Shown here piece by piece: positions 1-9,052 of a stretch of 64,000 bases of DNA (position 1 is its first letter; each line of letters opens with the position of its first letter). This DNA comes from JAGXFP01 sp039714535. GTDB lineage: Bacteria > Desulfobacterota > Desulfobulbia > Desulfobulbales > JAGXFP01. Location of the stretch: assembly GCA_039714535.1 (NCBI GenBank), contig JBDLJC010000001.1, forward strand, positions 62,001 through 126,000, given 5' to 3'. Both the position numbers and the translations under genes were made by a program. The notes beneath the pieces are model-generated. The model had not been told where the DNA came from, did no database searches, and was given only the letters and a program-made list of their open reading frames with translations.

Positions 1-1509
1 CAGGATCTCCAGCGAGTCCGGGTTGATATATTCCAGGAAATCCTTGTCCTTGTCACCTTCCGGCGCTTCCACCGTAAACAACCGGTCATAGAGCCTTACT
101 TCCGCATCTAGAGCATGGCGGGCGGAGACCCAATGGATGGTGCCCTTGACCTTGCGGCCGTCGGGTGAATTGCCACCCCGACTTTCCGGGTCGTAGGTGC
201 AGTGGACTCCGGTCACTTCGCCGTTCTCATCCTTGACTACAGAGGCTAGCTTGATGAAGTAGCCGTAACGCAGCCGCACTTCCCGGTCCGGGGCCAGCCG
301 GCGGAACTTCTTCGGCGCCTCTTCCTGGAAATCATCCCTTTCGATGTAAATTTCCCGGCAGAATGGGACCTTTCTGGTACCCATCTCCGGGTTCTGGGGA
401 TGGTTCTGGGCCTCCATCTCCTCAACCTGGTCTTCCGGGTAGTTGTCGATGATCACTTTCAGGGGCCTCAATACCCCCATGACCCGGGGGGCTTTCTCGT
501 TCAGGTCCTCGCGGATGCAATGCTCAAGGACGGCCACGTCGATCAAGGAGTCCTTCTTGGCGATGCCGATCTTGTCGCAGAAGTTGCGGATCGCAGTCGG
601 GGTATAGCCCCTGCGCCTGATCCCGGAAAGGGTCGGCATGCGGGGATCGTCCCAGCCGTCGACAAAGTTGCCGTCGACCAGCTTGCGGAGTTTGCGCTTG
701 CTGACCACGGTGTAGCTCAGGTTCAGCCGGGCGAATTCTATCTGCCGGGGATGACAGGGGACGGGGATGTTGTCGCAGGCCCAGTCGTAGAGGGGTCGGT
801 GATCGGCGAACTCCAGGGTGCAGAGCGAGTGGGTGACGTTCTCCAGGGCGTCCGAGACGGGGTGGGTGTAGTCGTACATCGGGTAGATGCACCACTTGTC
901 GCCGGTCCGGTGGTGGCTGGCCCTGAGGATTCGGTAGAGGACCGGGTCGCGCATATTGATATTGCCGGAAGCCATGTCGATCTTGGCCCTTAAGACCCGG
1001 CTGCCGTCGGGGAATTCCCCGTCCCGCATCCGGCGGAAGAGGTCGAGGTTCTCTTCCGGGCTCCTGTCCCGGTAAGGGCTGTTGGTGCCGGGCTCGGTGA
1101 GGGTGCCGCGGGCTTCCCTGATCTCGTCCGGGGTCAGGTCGCAGACATAGGCCTTGCCCTCGTTAATGAGGTGCTCGGCAAATTCATAAAGCATGTCGAA
1201 ATAGTCCGAGGCGAAGTAGAGATGCTCACCCCAGTCGAAGCCTAGCCACTTGAGATTGTCCTTGATCGAATCGACGTATTCCTGCTCCTCCTTGGTCGGG
1301 TTGGTATCGTCGAAGCGCAGATGGCAGCGGGCCTTGGCGTACTCGGTAGCGATGCCGAAATTAAGGCAGATCGACTTGGCATGGCCGATGTGCAGGTAGC
1401 CGTTCGGCTCCGGCGGAAAGCGGGTGACGATCTCCTCGTGCTTGCTGCTGGCCAGGTCTTCGTCGATGATGGTCCGGATAAAATCCTTGCTCTGCCTTTC
1501 GCTGGTCAT
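1..1509 (-). CDS. glnS: Glutaminyl-tRNA synthetase, 3' end cut by window edge
   Basis: Class I aminoacyl-tRNA synthetase that charges tRNA-Gln with glutamine in the cytoplasm. The minus strand stays open for 503 codons from an ATG at 1507-1509 to base 1. The N-terminal part has FPPEPNGYLHIGHAKS (HIGH box near residues 40-43) and further on a VSKRK version of the KMSKS loop; both are typical of GlnRS. E. coli GlnRS is about 554 residues, so roughly 50 C-terminal residues lie outside the window. The start is 2 nt from the stop of gltX, so the two synthetases are probably translated from one message. Long open frames on the plus strand here are antisense shadows. Confidence 0.95.
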   Translation of the reverse strand, partial: MTSERQSKDFIRTIIDEDLASSKHEEIVTRFPPEPNGYLHIGHAKSICLNFGIATEYAKARCHLRFDDTNPTKEEQEYVDSIKDNLKWLGFDWGEHLYFASDYFDMLYEFAEHLINEGKAYVCDLTPDEIREARGTLTEPGTNSPYRDRSPEENLDLFRRMRDGEFPDGSRVLRAKIDMASGNINMRDPVLYRILRASHHRTGDKWCIYPMYDYTHPVSDALENVTHSLCTLEFADHRPLYDWACDNIPVPCHPRQIEFARLNLSYTVVSKRKLRKLVDGNFVDGWDDPRMPTLSGIRRRGYTPTAIRNFCDKIGIAKKDSLIDVAVLEHCIREDLNEKAPRVMGVLRPLKVIIDNYPEDQVEEMEAQNHPQNPEMGTRKVPFCREIYIERDDFQEEAPKKFRRLAPDREVRLRYGYFIKLASVVKDENGEVTGVHCTYDPESRGGNSPDGRKVKGTIHWVSARHALDAEVRLYDRLFTVEAPEGDKDKDFLEYINPDSLEIL

Positions 1510-1511
1510 AA

Positions 1512-2993
1512 TTAATTCTCGAAATATTTCGGGGCGTTACGCAGTCTTGTGACTACTTTTTCCTTGCCGAACAGCTCGAACAGCTCGAACATGCTCGGGC
1601 CCTTGATCTGCCCGGTGATCACCGCCCGGGAGGCGTTGATCGGGATACCGACCTTGAGTTCCTTCTCCTCGGCAAATTCCCGGGCGACCCGCTCCGCTTC
1701 ATCTGCGGTTAGTTCCGACAGGGCTTCGAATCGGTCGGCCAGTTTCGGCAGCAACTCTTTCAGGTCGAGGTGCTTGAGCAGGTTCTTCTTCATGGCCTTT
1801 TCGTCGATGTCGAACTCGTCGCTGAAATAGGCGCGGCCTTCAGTGACGAAATCCCTGAGGGTGTGGAAACGCTCCCGGATCATGTCGATGGTCTTTTCGA
1901 ACCACTCTTTCTTTTCATTCTCGTAGGCCGAATCCCAGAGATCGTTTGCCTTCAGTTCCCCTTTGACCAGTGGGGCCAGTTCCCCGATCGGCATGGTCCG
2001 CAGGTATTGGGCATTGATGTTGATGGCCTTGGGATCGGTGAAAAATTTCGGGTCACCCTTGCGGTAATTAAAGATCGAGGCGGCCTTGTTGATCCGTTCC
2101 AGGCTGAAGGTTTCGATCAGCTCCTCCCTGGAAAAGATCTCCCGGTCGTCACCGGGATTCCAGCCCAGCAGCACCAGAAAATTAACCAGAGCCCAGGGCA
2201 GGAAGCCGTGCTGCTGATAGAATTGCACGGCCACGATCTCGCCGTGGCTCCGTTTCGAGATCTTGGCCTTTTTCAGATCCAGGGTCAGCGGCATATGGGC
2301 AAAGACCGGTATCTTAGCCCCCAAGGCTTCATAGATCAGGATCTGGCGGGTGGTGTTGGTCATGTGGTCCTGGCCGCGGATGATATGGCTGATCCGGTCA
2401 CGGATATCATCAACCACGTTGCAGAGCAGGTAAAGGGGTTTGCCGTTGGAGCGGACGATGACAAAGTCCTCGATCTCGCTGTACTTACGTTCAATCCGAC
2501 CTAGGACCTTGTCGTCGTAACTGACCACGCCATCTTTATGGGGCACCTTGAAGCGGACCACGTAGGGGATGCCTGCACCCTCCTTCTCGGCAACTTCATC
2601 ATTGGTAAGATTGCGGCAGGCGCCGTCGTAGCCAAGCTGCTTTTTCGCGGCCATGGCGGCTTCCCGTTTGGCGTCGAGATCTTCCTTGGTGCAAAAGCAT
2701 TTGTAGGCATGACCGTCGGCCAGGAGCTGCTTGGCTTTTTCGACATGTTCGCCGGCGAACTCGGTCTGAAAATAAGGCCCCTCGTCCCAATCTATTCCCA
2801 GCCATTTTAAGCCTTCAAGAATGCCGTCGATGGATTCCTGGGTTGAGCGGTCGGCATCGGTGTCTTCAATCCGCAGAATGAGTTTGCCGCCGTGCTTTCT
2901 TGCGAAAAGCCAGTTGTAAATGGCGGTTCGGGCCCCGCCGATATGCAGGTAACCGGTTGGACTGGGTGGGAACCTGACTCTGACTTCTGACAT
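1512..2993 (-). CDS. gltX: Glutamyl-tRNA synthetase
   Basis: Charges tRNA-Glu with glutamate. 493 residues, normal length. The HIGH-type motif is at residues 17-20 (YLHIGG after FPPSPTG) and the KMSKS-type loop KISKR at 244-248, followed by the helical anticodon-binding region. A Shine-Dalgarno AAGGAG lies just upstream of the ATG. It is first in an apparent gltX-glnS operon, and glnS begins 2 nt after its stop. Having both GlnRS and GluRS suggests direct tRNA-Gln charging, but the sequence does not show whether this GluRS discriminates between tRNAs. Confidence 0.97.
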   Translation of the reverse strand: MSEVRVRFPPSPTGYLHIGGARTAIYNWLFARKHGGKLILRIEDTDADRSTQESIDGILEGLKWLGIDWDEGPYFQTEFAGEHVEKAKQLLADGHAYKCFCTKEDLDAKREAAMAAKKQLGYDGACRNLTNDEVAEKEGAGIPYVVRFKVPHKDGVVSYDDKVLGRIERKYSEIEDFVIVRSNGKPLYLLCNVVDDIRDRISHIIRGQDHMTNTTRQILIYEALGAKIPVFAHMPLTLDLKKAKISKRSHGEIVAVQFYQQHGFLPWALVNFLVLLGWNPGDDREIFSREELIETFSLERINKAASIFNYRKGDPKFFTDPKAININAQYLRTMPIGELAPLVKGELKANDLWDSAYENEKKEWFEKTIDMIRERFHTLRDFVTEGRAYFSDEFDIDEKAMKKNLLKHLDLKELLPKLADRFEALSELTADEAERVAREFAEEKELKVGIPINASRAVITGQIKGPSMFELFELFGKEKVVTRLRNAPKYFEN

Positions 2994-3000
2994 GTTGCTC

Positions 3001-3483
3001 TCCTTTTAATATAGGGGCCGGGCCGGTTAGGACCCGGAGATGATTTTAGCAAGTATATCTGCCGTTTTCACGATTGCGGAATCCGGTAAATAAAGAATAG
3101 CTTTATATAACTTTTTGTCAGCTAATTCAATACGAACAGAGTCTAAAATATGCTGAAGAGGCTAAAGTGATGGTAACTATTCAGTACACCTGCCGGGATC
3201 CCGGCCTCTATTTCGCAAGTAACATAAAAAAGATGAACGTCTAACATCGAACGTCCAATGTTGAACATCGAATAAGGAAGCTGTTTCGCTTTATCTGATT
3301 GACAGAATTACCACATTCAAAATTCGATGTCGGAGTCTTAGCTACCTAAATGTTCGATGTTCGACGTTAATTTGCTGCCATGCCAGAACCTGCTATCTTA
3401 ACTGTTAACTCAAAAAAAGAGCAGGTGGCAATCTCCTTTGGCTAGTTTTTGATGGCTTTCAAGTCTGCTTAGCCGCAAAGCCA
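3001..3483. other. Intergenic region between gltX and era
   Basis: No credible gene. It contains the upstream region of gltX and, at 3232-3369, a gene-less copy of the repeat that bounds the four-helix-bundle element at 6.7-7.3 kb. A strong stem (TTTTGATGGCTTT at about 3446-3458 pairing with AAAGCCATCAAAA at about 3475-3487) overlaps the era stop codon. It lacks a U-tract, so I do not call it an intrinsic terminator. Confidence 0.6.
3232..3369. repeat. Gene-less copy of the IVP-element repeat
   Basis: About 138 bp. Its left end (GATGAACGTC then AACATCGAAC) and right end (GTTCGATGTTCGACGTT) are inverted relative to each other. Bases 3269-3369 align to 7183-7287 with roughly a dozen differences by eye, including a shared run around TTCAAAATTCGATGTCGGAG. 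The four-helix-bundle gene present between the ends at 6701-7287 is absent. This looks like a deletion derivative or a MITE-like passenger of the same family. Confidence 0.75.
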
Positions 3484-4380
3484 TCAAAAGCCCAATTCTT
3501 TCAGGAAGCGAGGGTTCTTGGTCCAGTCCTTATCGACCTTGACCCATAGTCGCAACAGGACTTTATAACCGATCAGGTGGGCGATGTCATGGCGGGCGGC
3601 GGTGCCGATTTTCTTGAGCATCGACCCGTTTTTGCCGATGATTATGCCCTTTTGGGACTTTTGCTCAACGTGGATGGTGGCATCGATGGTGACTATCTTT
3701 TTCCGGTCGTTTTCCTTAAAGCGTTCAATGGTCACAGCCGTTGAATAAGGAACCTCCTGGCGGGTCTGGAGGAATATCTTCTCCCGGATGATCTCGGTGA
3801 CGATAAATCGTTCCGACGAGTCGGTTGGGATATCCTCCGGGTAGAGTCGGGGCCCGGTGGGCATCCGCTTAATGATCTCCGCCATCAGGATGTCGGTGCC
3901 GTCGTCTTTCATGGCCGAGAGCGGAATGATCGTCTCGAAGGGGTAGAGGGATTTATAGGCGGTCAGGATCGGCAGCAGTTTTTCCCGGGATTCAAGATCG
4001 ATCTTGTTGATCAGGAGGATGACGGGTTTTTTTGAGCCGGTCAGGTACTTGGTCATATCCTTCTTCGGAGTGGGCAGGGGCATGGTCACATCGATCATGA
4101 AGAGGATTACATCTACATCGGAGAGGGTCTCAAGGGCAATCTTGACCATCTCGATATTCAAGGGGCTGTGGGCTTCATGGATACCGGGGGTGTCGAGCAT
4201 GATGATTTGGTGGTCGGGCCCGTTCAGGATGCCAAGGATCCGGTTCCTGGTCGTCTGCGGTTTGGGGGAGACGATGGATATCTTCTGGCCGAGCAGGCAG
4301 TTCAACAGAGTTGACTTGCCAACATTCGGCGGACCTATCAAGGCGACTACCCCTGATTTAACCTGTTCCGGCTTTTGCAT
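3484..4380 (-). CDS. era: GTPase Era, 16S rRNA maturation factor
   Basis: Essential GTPase that binds the 3' end of 16S rRNA during 30S assembly. From the ATG at 4378-4380 it has 298 residues. G1 is GPPNVGKST (residues 16-24), followed by TTRNR in the switch region, G3 DTPG and G4 NKID. The C-terminal KH domain has GKNGSMLKKIG. An upstream in-frame TTG at 4425 would add 15 residues, but they lie within a dispersed repeat and do not look like Era, so I prefer the ATG. No strong Shine-Dalgarno is visible. It stands alone on the minus strand. Confidence 0.95.
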   Translation of the reverse strand: MQKPEQVKSGVVALIGPPNVGKSTLLNCLLGQKISIVSPKPQTTRNRILGILNGPDHQIIMLDTPGIHEAHSPLNIEMVKIALETLSDVDVILFMIDVTMPLPTPKKDMTKYLTGSKKPVILLINKIDLESREKLLPILTAYKSLYPFETIIPLSAMKDDGTDILMAEIIKRMPTGPRLYPEDIPTDSSERFIVTEIIREKIFLQTRQEVPYSTAVTIERFKENDRKKIVTIDATIHVEQKSQKGIIIGKNGSMLKKIGTAARHDIAHLIGYKVLLRLWVKVDKDWTKNPRFLKELGF

Positions 4381-4407
4381 TATATTTTGATTATCCGTTG
4401 TAAATAC

Positions 4408-4512
4408 CGCAAGGGTTCTGTTCAATCCCCTCTTGAGGGGGGCATAAGTCTCGATGCCTCGCGGACTCGTTTATCGGTTTGAGCCGACGAGCGGCTCAAC
4501 CCAGCTTTTAGT
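4408..4512. repeat. Dispersed intergenic repeat, copy a
   Basis: Contains GGGTTCTGTTCAATCCCC and then, from about 4450, ATAAGTCTCGATG(C/T)CTCGCG and TATCGGTTTGAGCCGAC. The same blocks in the same order occur at 50858-51001, where about 45 bp more lie in the middle. Copy a therefore looks like an internal-deletion version. Function unknown. Confidence 0.7.
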
Positions 4513-4669
4513 GGTTGTTTGTAAGTCAGCCAATATAGCCCTTTTTGCTGATGATGCCATGCTAATTGGTGACAAACCATATTTATCTTGTTAAAAAAAC
4601 ATTTTTTTAATCATACCACCAGCCGCCTGCGGCTTCCTGATAAATCCTGTTTTTAATAGTGGTGATTCC

Positions 4670-6661
4670 ATGTCCTTTTCGGGCAAGATCGTTGAATATA
4701 TCGAACATAGTAAGTTTATCTGCGCCCTGGTGATTGGCGAAGAGGCCAAGCGACTGCGGCTGGTCAACCAGAATGGTCGAGAGATTAAACTGGCCCAGGC
4801 CCGGGTTCTTCATCAGACCGCCAGGTCTGCTGTCGCCGGAGAAAGTCGGGAGGACGTCCAGCGATTTTTACAGGATATTAACGAGAGACGCCATGGCTTG
4901 ACCGACCAGGTCGATCTGGCTGAAATCTGGCAACTGGCCAGTGAAGAGTCGCAAAGCGCCTTCAAGCCTGATTTTCTGGCCGGGCTCTGTTTCGGGGAGG
5001 ATGCCTCGGAGGATCAGGTTGCCGCTTTTCTGCGAACTATCTTTGCCGATCGGCTTTTTTTCAAATACCGGGAAGGGCTGATTCAGGTCCATTCAGCGGA
5101 GGTTGTCGAGCAGCTTAAGCTCAAGGCCGAGAAGGAGAAAGAAAGAGACGCGTTGCTGGGCCGGGGCGCCGAAGCCCTGGCGATGTTGCGAAGAGGTGAA
5201 GACCCCGGAGCCTGGCCGGAAAGGGAAAAATGTCTGGCCCTGATGCGGGATTATTATCTCTTTGGTAACGATTTTGCTGAGAGCGATCTGGCCCGTGAGC
5301 TTCTGAAAAGGGCCAAACTTAGCGGTACCCATGAGGTCTATCATCTGTTGGTCCAGGCCGGAGTCTGGCATCGTAATGAGAATATCCCGGTCATGCGCTA
5401 CGAGGTGCCGGACGAATTCGCTGCTGATGTTCTCCAGGAGGCAGCGGCCTGTTCCGAACCGGAACTTGCTGAGCTCCTGGCGGAAGGGTATCGAGATTTC
5501 ACCGATCTGCCCTTGCTTACCATCGACGGGGAGATGACCCGCGATTTTGATGACGCCCTCCACCTTGAAAAACGGGGCGATAATTATCTGGTCGGCATCC
5601 ACATTGCCGATGTTTCAAGGTATGTCAAACCGGGCAGTCTGTTGTTCGAAGAGGCCCGGCGCCGTTGCACCTCACTTTACTTTCCCGACAGGCAGATTTC
5701 GATGTTGCCGAAGCAGTTATCGGAGGGGGTCTGCAGTCTTATTAAGGATAAGGTGCGGGCGGCGACCAGTATCATGGTTGAGCTGTCAGGCGATGGCGAG
5801 GTGCTGGACTGCTCGATTAAAGCCAGCGCTGTCAAGGTTAAGCGGCGCTTGTCTTATAATGAGGCCAACCTGTTGCTCGACAGTGATGAAGAACTGCAGA
5901 CCCTTGACCGGCTTGGCCAGGTCCTCCATGAAAAAAGGATCAAAGGCGGGGCGCTGGTAATGCCCTTCCCGGATGTAAATATAGATATCGATCAAGACGA
6001 TAAGGTGGCGGTGAGTCTGGCCGATGGTAACTCCGGGACCAGGGCTCTGATTGCGGAATTCATGGTCCTGGCCAATACCCTGGCTGCGTCCTACGTGGCC
6101 GACCGTGAGGTTCCCGGTCTGTTCCGGGGCCAGGATGTCCCCCACAAGAGGTTATTTGAAGGTTTCAACCGGGATCTCTTCCTGAATGCCCGCCAGCGGC
6201 GTTTCCTGCGTCCGGCCAAGATTACCACCAGGGCCAAACCCCATAGCTGCGTCGGGGTGATGCAGTACACCACCATAACTTCGCCGATCAGGCGCTTACT
6301 GGATCTGGTTATGCAACTACAGCTGATGTCAATGAGCAGAGGGCAGGGGGCTGTTTTCCAGGAGCATGAATTGAATGGCCTGCTGGCTGATATCTCCAAG
6401 ATCCAGAGCCGGGCCAATCTGGTGAAAAGGCTTCGTTTCCGCTACTGGTTGTTGAAGTATCTGGAAGCGCGGGTTGGGGAAAGAGTGGAGGCGATGGTCA
6501 TTGACCGGGGTAAGCGGCGGGTCAATGTGCTGTTGACCGATCTGCTGATGGATGCGGATCTGCCGCTTAACCAGGGAGTAAGCGCGGAGCCTGGTTCTCT
6601 GGTTAAGGTCAAGGTTGAACTGGTTAAACCGCTGGATGATCTGCTCAGGTTGGCATGGTAA
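4670..6661 (+). CDS. RNase II/RNase R family exoribonuclease
   Basis: 3'-5' hydrolytic exoribonuclease of the RNB superfamily, 663 residues. The catalytic signature DGEMTRDFDDAL has the metal-binding aspartates at about residues 292-295. The later conserved block YTTITSPIRRLLDL corresponds to the family signature YTxxTSPIRRxxDL. The N-terminal 250 residues diverge from canonical cold-shock domains and the C-terminal S1-like part is short, so this is nearer the compact RNase II-like proteins than full RNase R. The ATG at 4670 has only a weak upstream GGTGA. It stands alone, downstream of the era repeat region. Confidence 0.88.
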   Translation: MSFSGKIVEYIEHSKFICALVIGEEAKRLRLVNQNGREIKLAQARVLHQTARSAVAGESREDVQRFLQDINERRHGLTDQVDLAEIWQLASEESQSAFKPDFLAGLCFGEDASEDQVAAFLRTIFADRLFFKYREGLIQVHSAEVVEQLKLKAEKEKERDALLGRGAEALAMLRRGEDPGAWPEREKCLALMRDYYLFGNDFAESDLARELLKRAKLSGTHEVYHLLVQAGVWHRNENIPVMRYEVPDEFAADVLQEAAACSEPELAELLAEGYRDFTDLPLLTIDGEMTRDFDDALHLEKRGDNYLVGIHIADVSRYVKPGSLLFEEARRRCTSLYFPDRQISMLPKQLSEGVCSLIKDKVRAATSIMVELSGDGEVLDCSIKASAVKVKRRLSYNEANLLLDSDEELQTLDRLGQVLHEKRIKGGALVMPFPDVNIDIDQDDKVAVSLADGNSGTRALIAEFMVLANTLAASYVADREVPGLFRGQDVPHKRLFEGFNRDLFLNARQRRFLRPAKITTRAKPHSCVGVMQYTTITSPIRRLLDLVMQLQLMSMSRGQGAVFQEHELNGLLADISKIQSRANLVKRLRFRYWLLKYLEARVGERVEAMVIDRGKRRVNVLLTDLLMDADLPLNQGVSAEPGSLVKVKVELVKPLDDLLRLAW

Positions 6662-6704
6662 GTTTTTTGGGTGGGTTTGTTCTTTTTGTCTGTAGGATAA
6701 TGTT

Positions 6705-6760
<56 letters not shown>

Positions 6761-6768
6761 TGGTGAAT

Positions 6769-7191
6769 ATGAAGACACAAACCTATGATTTAGAAGAAAG
6801 GCTGCTTAAGTATTCTGTTCGAATCATAAAGCTTATTGAGCAGCTGCCAAACACCAGAACCGGCAACCATATTTCAGGCCAGTTGTTAAGATCTGGAACC
6901 TCACCCTATCCAAACCATGGTGAAGCACAGGCTGCGGAGTCACCCAAGGACTTTTTTATCCACAAGCTTCGTATTTCCTTGAAGGAGCTTAGAGAGTCTG
7001 AAAGATGGATAAAGCTTATTCAACAAGTACCGCTCCTTAATAAACCTGAATTGCTGGATGATATTCTACTGGAAACAGAGGAGTTAATTAAAATTTTCGT
7101 AACGAGTATAAGAACGGCAGAAAAGAATAAAAATAGTGCTTCAATGTGTTGGCGGTATGGATGCACATGTGCGGGTTTGGTTATCGAATAA
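6769..7191 (+). CDS. Four-helix-bundle protein (S23/IVP family)
   Basis: Belongs by pattern to the four-helix-bundle proteins first known from intervening sequences in 23S rRNA genes, related to the Avd protein of diversity-generating retroelements. 140 residues, rich in amphipathic helix. The family-like core is SGQLLRSGTSPYPNHGEAQA followed by a FFIHKLRIS-KE-ES-W helix. I start at the ATG at 6769 because upstream codons only translate the heptamer repeat (IEHRTSN units). The C-terminal tail after the bundle (CWRYGCTCAG) is atypical and may be read-through into repeat DNA. Function unknown; the family probably binds nucleic acid. Confidence 0.8.
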   Translation: MKTQTYDLEERLLKYSVRIIKLIEQLPNTRTGNHISGQLLRSGTSPYPNHGEAQAAESPKDFFIHKLRISLKELRESERWIKLIQQVPLLNKPELLDDILLETEELIKIFVTSIRTAEKNKNSASMCWRYGCTCAGLVIE

Positions 7192-7309
7192 GGAATCTGC
7201 TTCGCTCCATCTGATTAACCAGAGTACCACATTCAAAATTCGATGTCGGAGTCTTCGCTACCTGAATGTTCGATGTTCGATGTTCATCTTTTCATTCTTT
7301 TTTCATATC

Positions 7310-7483
7310 CTAGTCGTAAATAATGGAGGGGTAACGCTCAAGGAGGGCTTCGGTCTCGGCATCGAGCTGCTCCGCCACCTCGTGGATCTGGAATTCATGC
7401 CCGCATTTCCGGCACTTCATCCTGACCTTCCAGCAGGCCCGCAGAACCTCAAGTCTGCCCTGACATTTCTTGCATTCCATCAT
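7310..7483 (-). CDS. 57-residue zinc-ribbon protein
   Basis: Small protein beginning MMECKKCQGR. It has a CKKC knuckle at residues 4-7, CW at 17-18 and a CRKCGHEF knuckle at 24-27, then an acidic helical tail ending in YPSIIYD. The two CxxC pairs would bind one zinc ion. It starts 19 nt after the pyrE stop on the same strand, so it is probably the last gene of that operon. The Shine-Dalgarno is weak, and two consecutive ATGs (7481-7483, 7478-7480) are both possible starts. The role is unknown. Confidence 0.75.
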   Translation of the reverse strand: MMECKKCQGRLEVLRACWKVRMKCRKCGHEFQIHEVAEQLDAETEALLERYPSIIYD

Positions 7484-7501
7484 CGCTGATTTCTGGCCAT
7501 C

Positions 7502-8053
7502 TTAGCTTAGCAATTCTTCACGGGTAAAGATCGCCTTCATCGGATAGCCGGCTTTAGCGAGATTTTCGGCGCCGCCTTCCTGACGGTCGACCACGGTAAC
7601 AATCAGACCGACCTTGAAACCCTGGGCCTCAACCCGTTCAATCACCTGCAGCAGAGTGCCGCCGGTGGTCACTACGTCTTCCAGAAGGGCAACGGTGCCG
7701 CCTTCCTCCATGTTTTTCAACCCCTCGATATATTGTTCGGTGCCGTGTCCCTTCGATTCTTTTCTGACAATAAAGGCCGGGATCGGCTGCTTTTCGAGGA
7801 AACTGACCAGCGAGGCGGCGGTAACCAGCGGGTCGGCCCCCAAGGTCATACCGCCTACCGAACTGATCGGCTCAGGATTATTTTTGATCAGGGCAAAAAT
7901 CTCTTTACCACAGAGGTAGGCCCCTTCGGCGGAGAGGGTGGTCTGCTTGCCGTCGATATAGAAATCTGATTCCAGGCCTGATGACAGTGTGAATTTACCC
8001 TGCCGGTACGATTTTTCCAGAATGATCTCTTTAAGTCGCTGTTTGTCGCTCAC
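7502..8053 (-). CDS. pyrE: Orotate phosphoribosyltransferase
   Basis: Converts orotate and PRPP to OMP in pyrimidine synthesis. 183 residues, with the PRPP-binding motif ALLEDVVTTGGTLLQ and KxxGHGT-like catalytic loop KESKGHGTEQ. The start is GTG at 8051-8053, preceded by AAGGGG at good spacing. It lies 14 nt after the DUF4438 gene and is followed by the small zinc-ribbon gene, so a three-gene unit is likely. Confidence 0.94.
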   Translation of the reverse strand: MSDKQRLKEIILEKSYRQGKFTLSSGLESDFYIDGKQTTLSAEGAYLCGKEIFALIKNNPEPISSVGGMTLGADPLVTAASLVSFLEKQPIPAFIVRKESKGHGTEQYIEGLKNMEEGGTVALLEDVVTTGGTLLQVIERVEAQGFKVGLIVTVVDRQEGGAENLAKAGYPMKAIFTREELLS

Positions 8054-8067
8054 TGTTGTTACCCCTT

Positions 8068-8946
8068 CTATATTTTGGCTAAATAATTTTTCAGATTAGC
8101 TTTCGGGTCTATCTTGGGCACGATCAGGCCGTCCCGGGATGACATGGTCACCATGACCCCAGGACCGTGACCGGCCAGGACACAGTCGGAGTGGACGATA
8201 ACTCCGACAACTACTCCGCCGGTTTTGTAGATCCGGCCAAAGGTCGCATCGGCATCAATGATGGCCACAAAGTCGCCAAGGCGCAGATTGTCGAGACCGT
8301 ACTCCTTGATTGTTATCTCGTCAAAAAGCTGGATGTCATAGTCGCCGCTCTGGCTGTGGCTGGAACCGATGCCGGAACCCATGATCCGGGCCGGAATCAG
8401 GTGGGTAACCGGGATTTCCAGTTTGCCTTCGCCCAGTTCCCTGATCGGTATGGCATCGAGCAGGGCGGGGTCGAGGTTCATGGTTTTAACCGGTGAGCCG
8501 CTGATCTGTAGTCCGCAACCGTGGGCCTTGATCTGGATCTTGTCGCCGATGGCCAGCTCTTCGAGGACCTCCGGCTCAAAATCAAGCAGGACATGTTCGA
8601 TGCCGCCGTGCTTACCGGTTACCCGGCCGGTTTCACCCTTTGCTTCACCGGAGATGATTTTGGCGACATTGCCGGCGCAGGAGAACTGGTTTAAGGCCCG
8701 GTTTGGTCCATCCTGACCACCGACCTTGGTGAAATTACTGAGACTGACCCCCGGCTCGACATGGTCGGCGAACAACCCGCCAGCCTGGTCACCGATTCGT
8801 AAATTGTAGGTAATCCCGCCAACACCCGGATAGATATCGGCCGTGCCGTCGGGACTGACCCGGTAGGGGTTAACGCCGCCTAGCGGCGAGGTGATCTCGC
8901 CAACCACTGACTGGCAAACCAGTTTGTCTTTATTGGTCTTGAGCAT
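8068..8946 (-). CDS. DUF4438 domain protein
   Basis: 292-residue soluble protein that resembles the DUF4438 family, found in Thermotoga and many anaerobes. Glycine-rich conserved stretches include PSLSN-like VSLSNFTKVGGQDGPNRALN, CAGNVAKIISGEAKG, HGGIEHVLLDF and a C-terminal SDCVLAGHGPGV. No catalytic motif or signal peptide is obvious. The biochemical role of the family is not known to me. It sits between ychF and pyrE on the same strand, probably cotranscribed with pyrE. Confidence 0.8.
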   Translation of the reverse strand: MLKTNKDKLVCQSVVGEITSPLGGVNPYRVSPDGTADIYPGVGGITYNLRIGDQAGGLFADHVEPGVSLSNFTKVGGQDGPNRALNQFSCAGNVAKIISGEAKGETGRVTGKHGGIEHVLLDFEPEVLEELAIGDKIQIKAHGCGLQISGSPVKTMNLDPALLDAIPIRELGEGKLEIPVTHLIPARIMGSGIGSSHSQSGDYDIQLFDEITIKEYGLDNLRLGDFVAIIDADATFGRIYKTGGVVVGVIVHSDCVLAGHGPGVMVTMSSRDGLIVPKIDPKANLKNYLAKI

Positions 8947-9052
8947 ATTTGGCCCGAGCTTTAGGAAATTTAAGAAGTTACAAAATTATAATTAAACTGA
9001 CGTGATTACTCAAGTAGCAGATATCTTCCTCTCACCGTTTGCGGGATTATGC

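Noticed and set aside
400..993. Plus-strand open frame of 197 codons
   Set aside because: Antisense of glnS, whose minus-strand translation has clear GlnRS motifs throughout.
1770..2504. Plus-strand open frame of 244 codons
   Set aside because: Antisense of gltX; the residues only mirror the codon pattern of the real gene.
3446..3487. Intrinsic terminator after era
   Set aside because: Long perfect stem but no T-run on either strand; left as a hairpin in the intergenic note.
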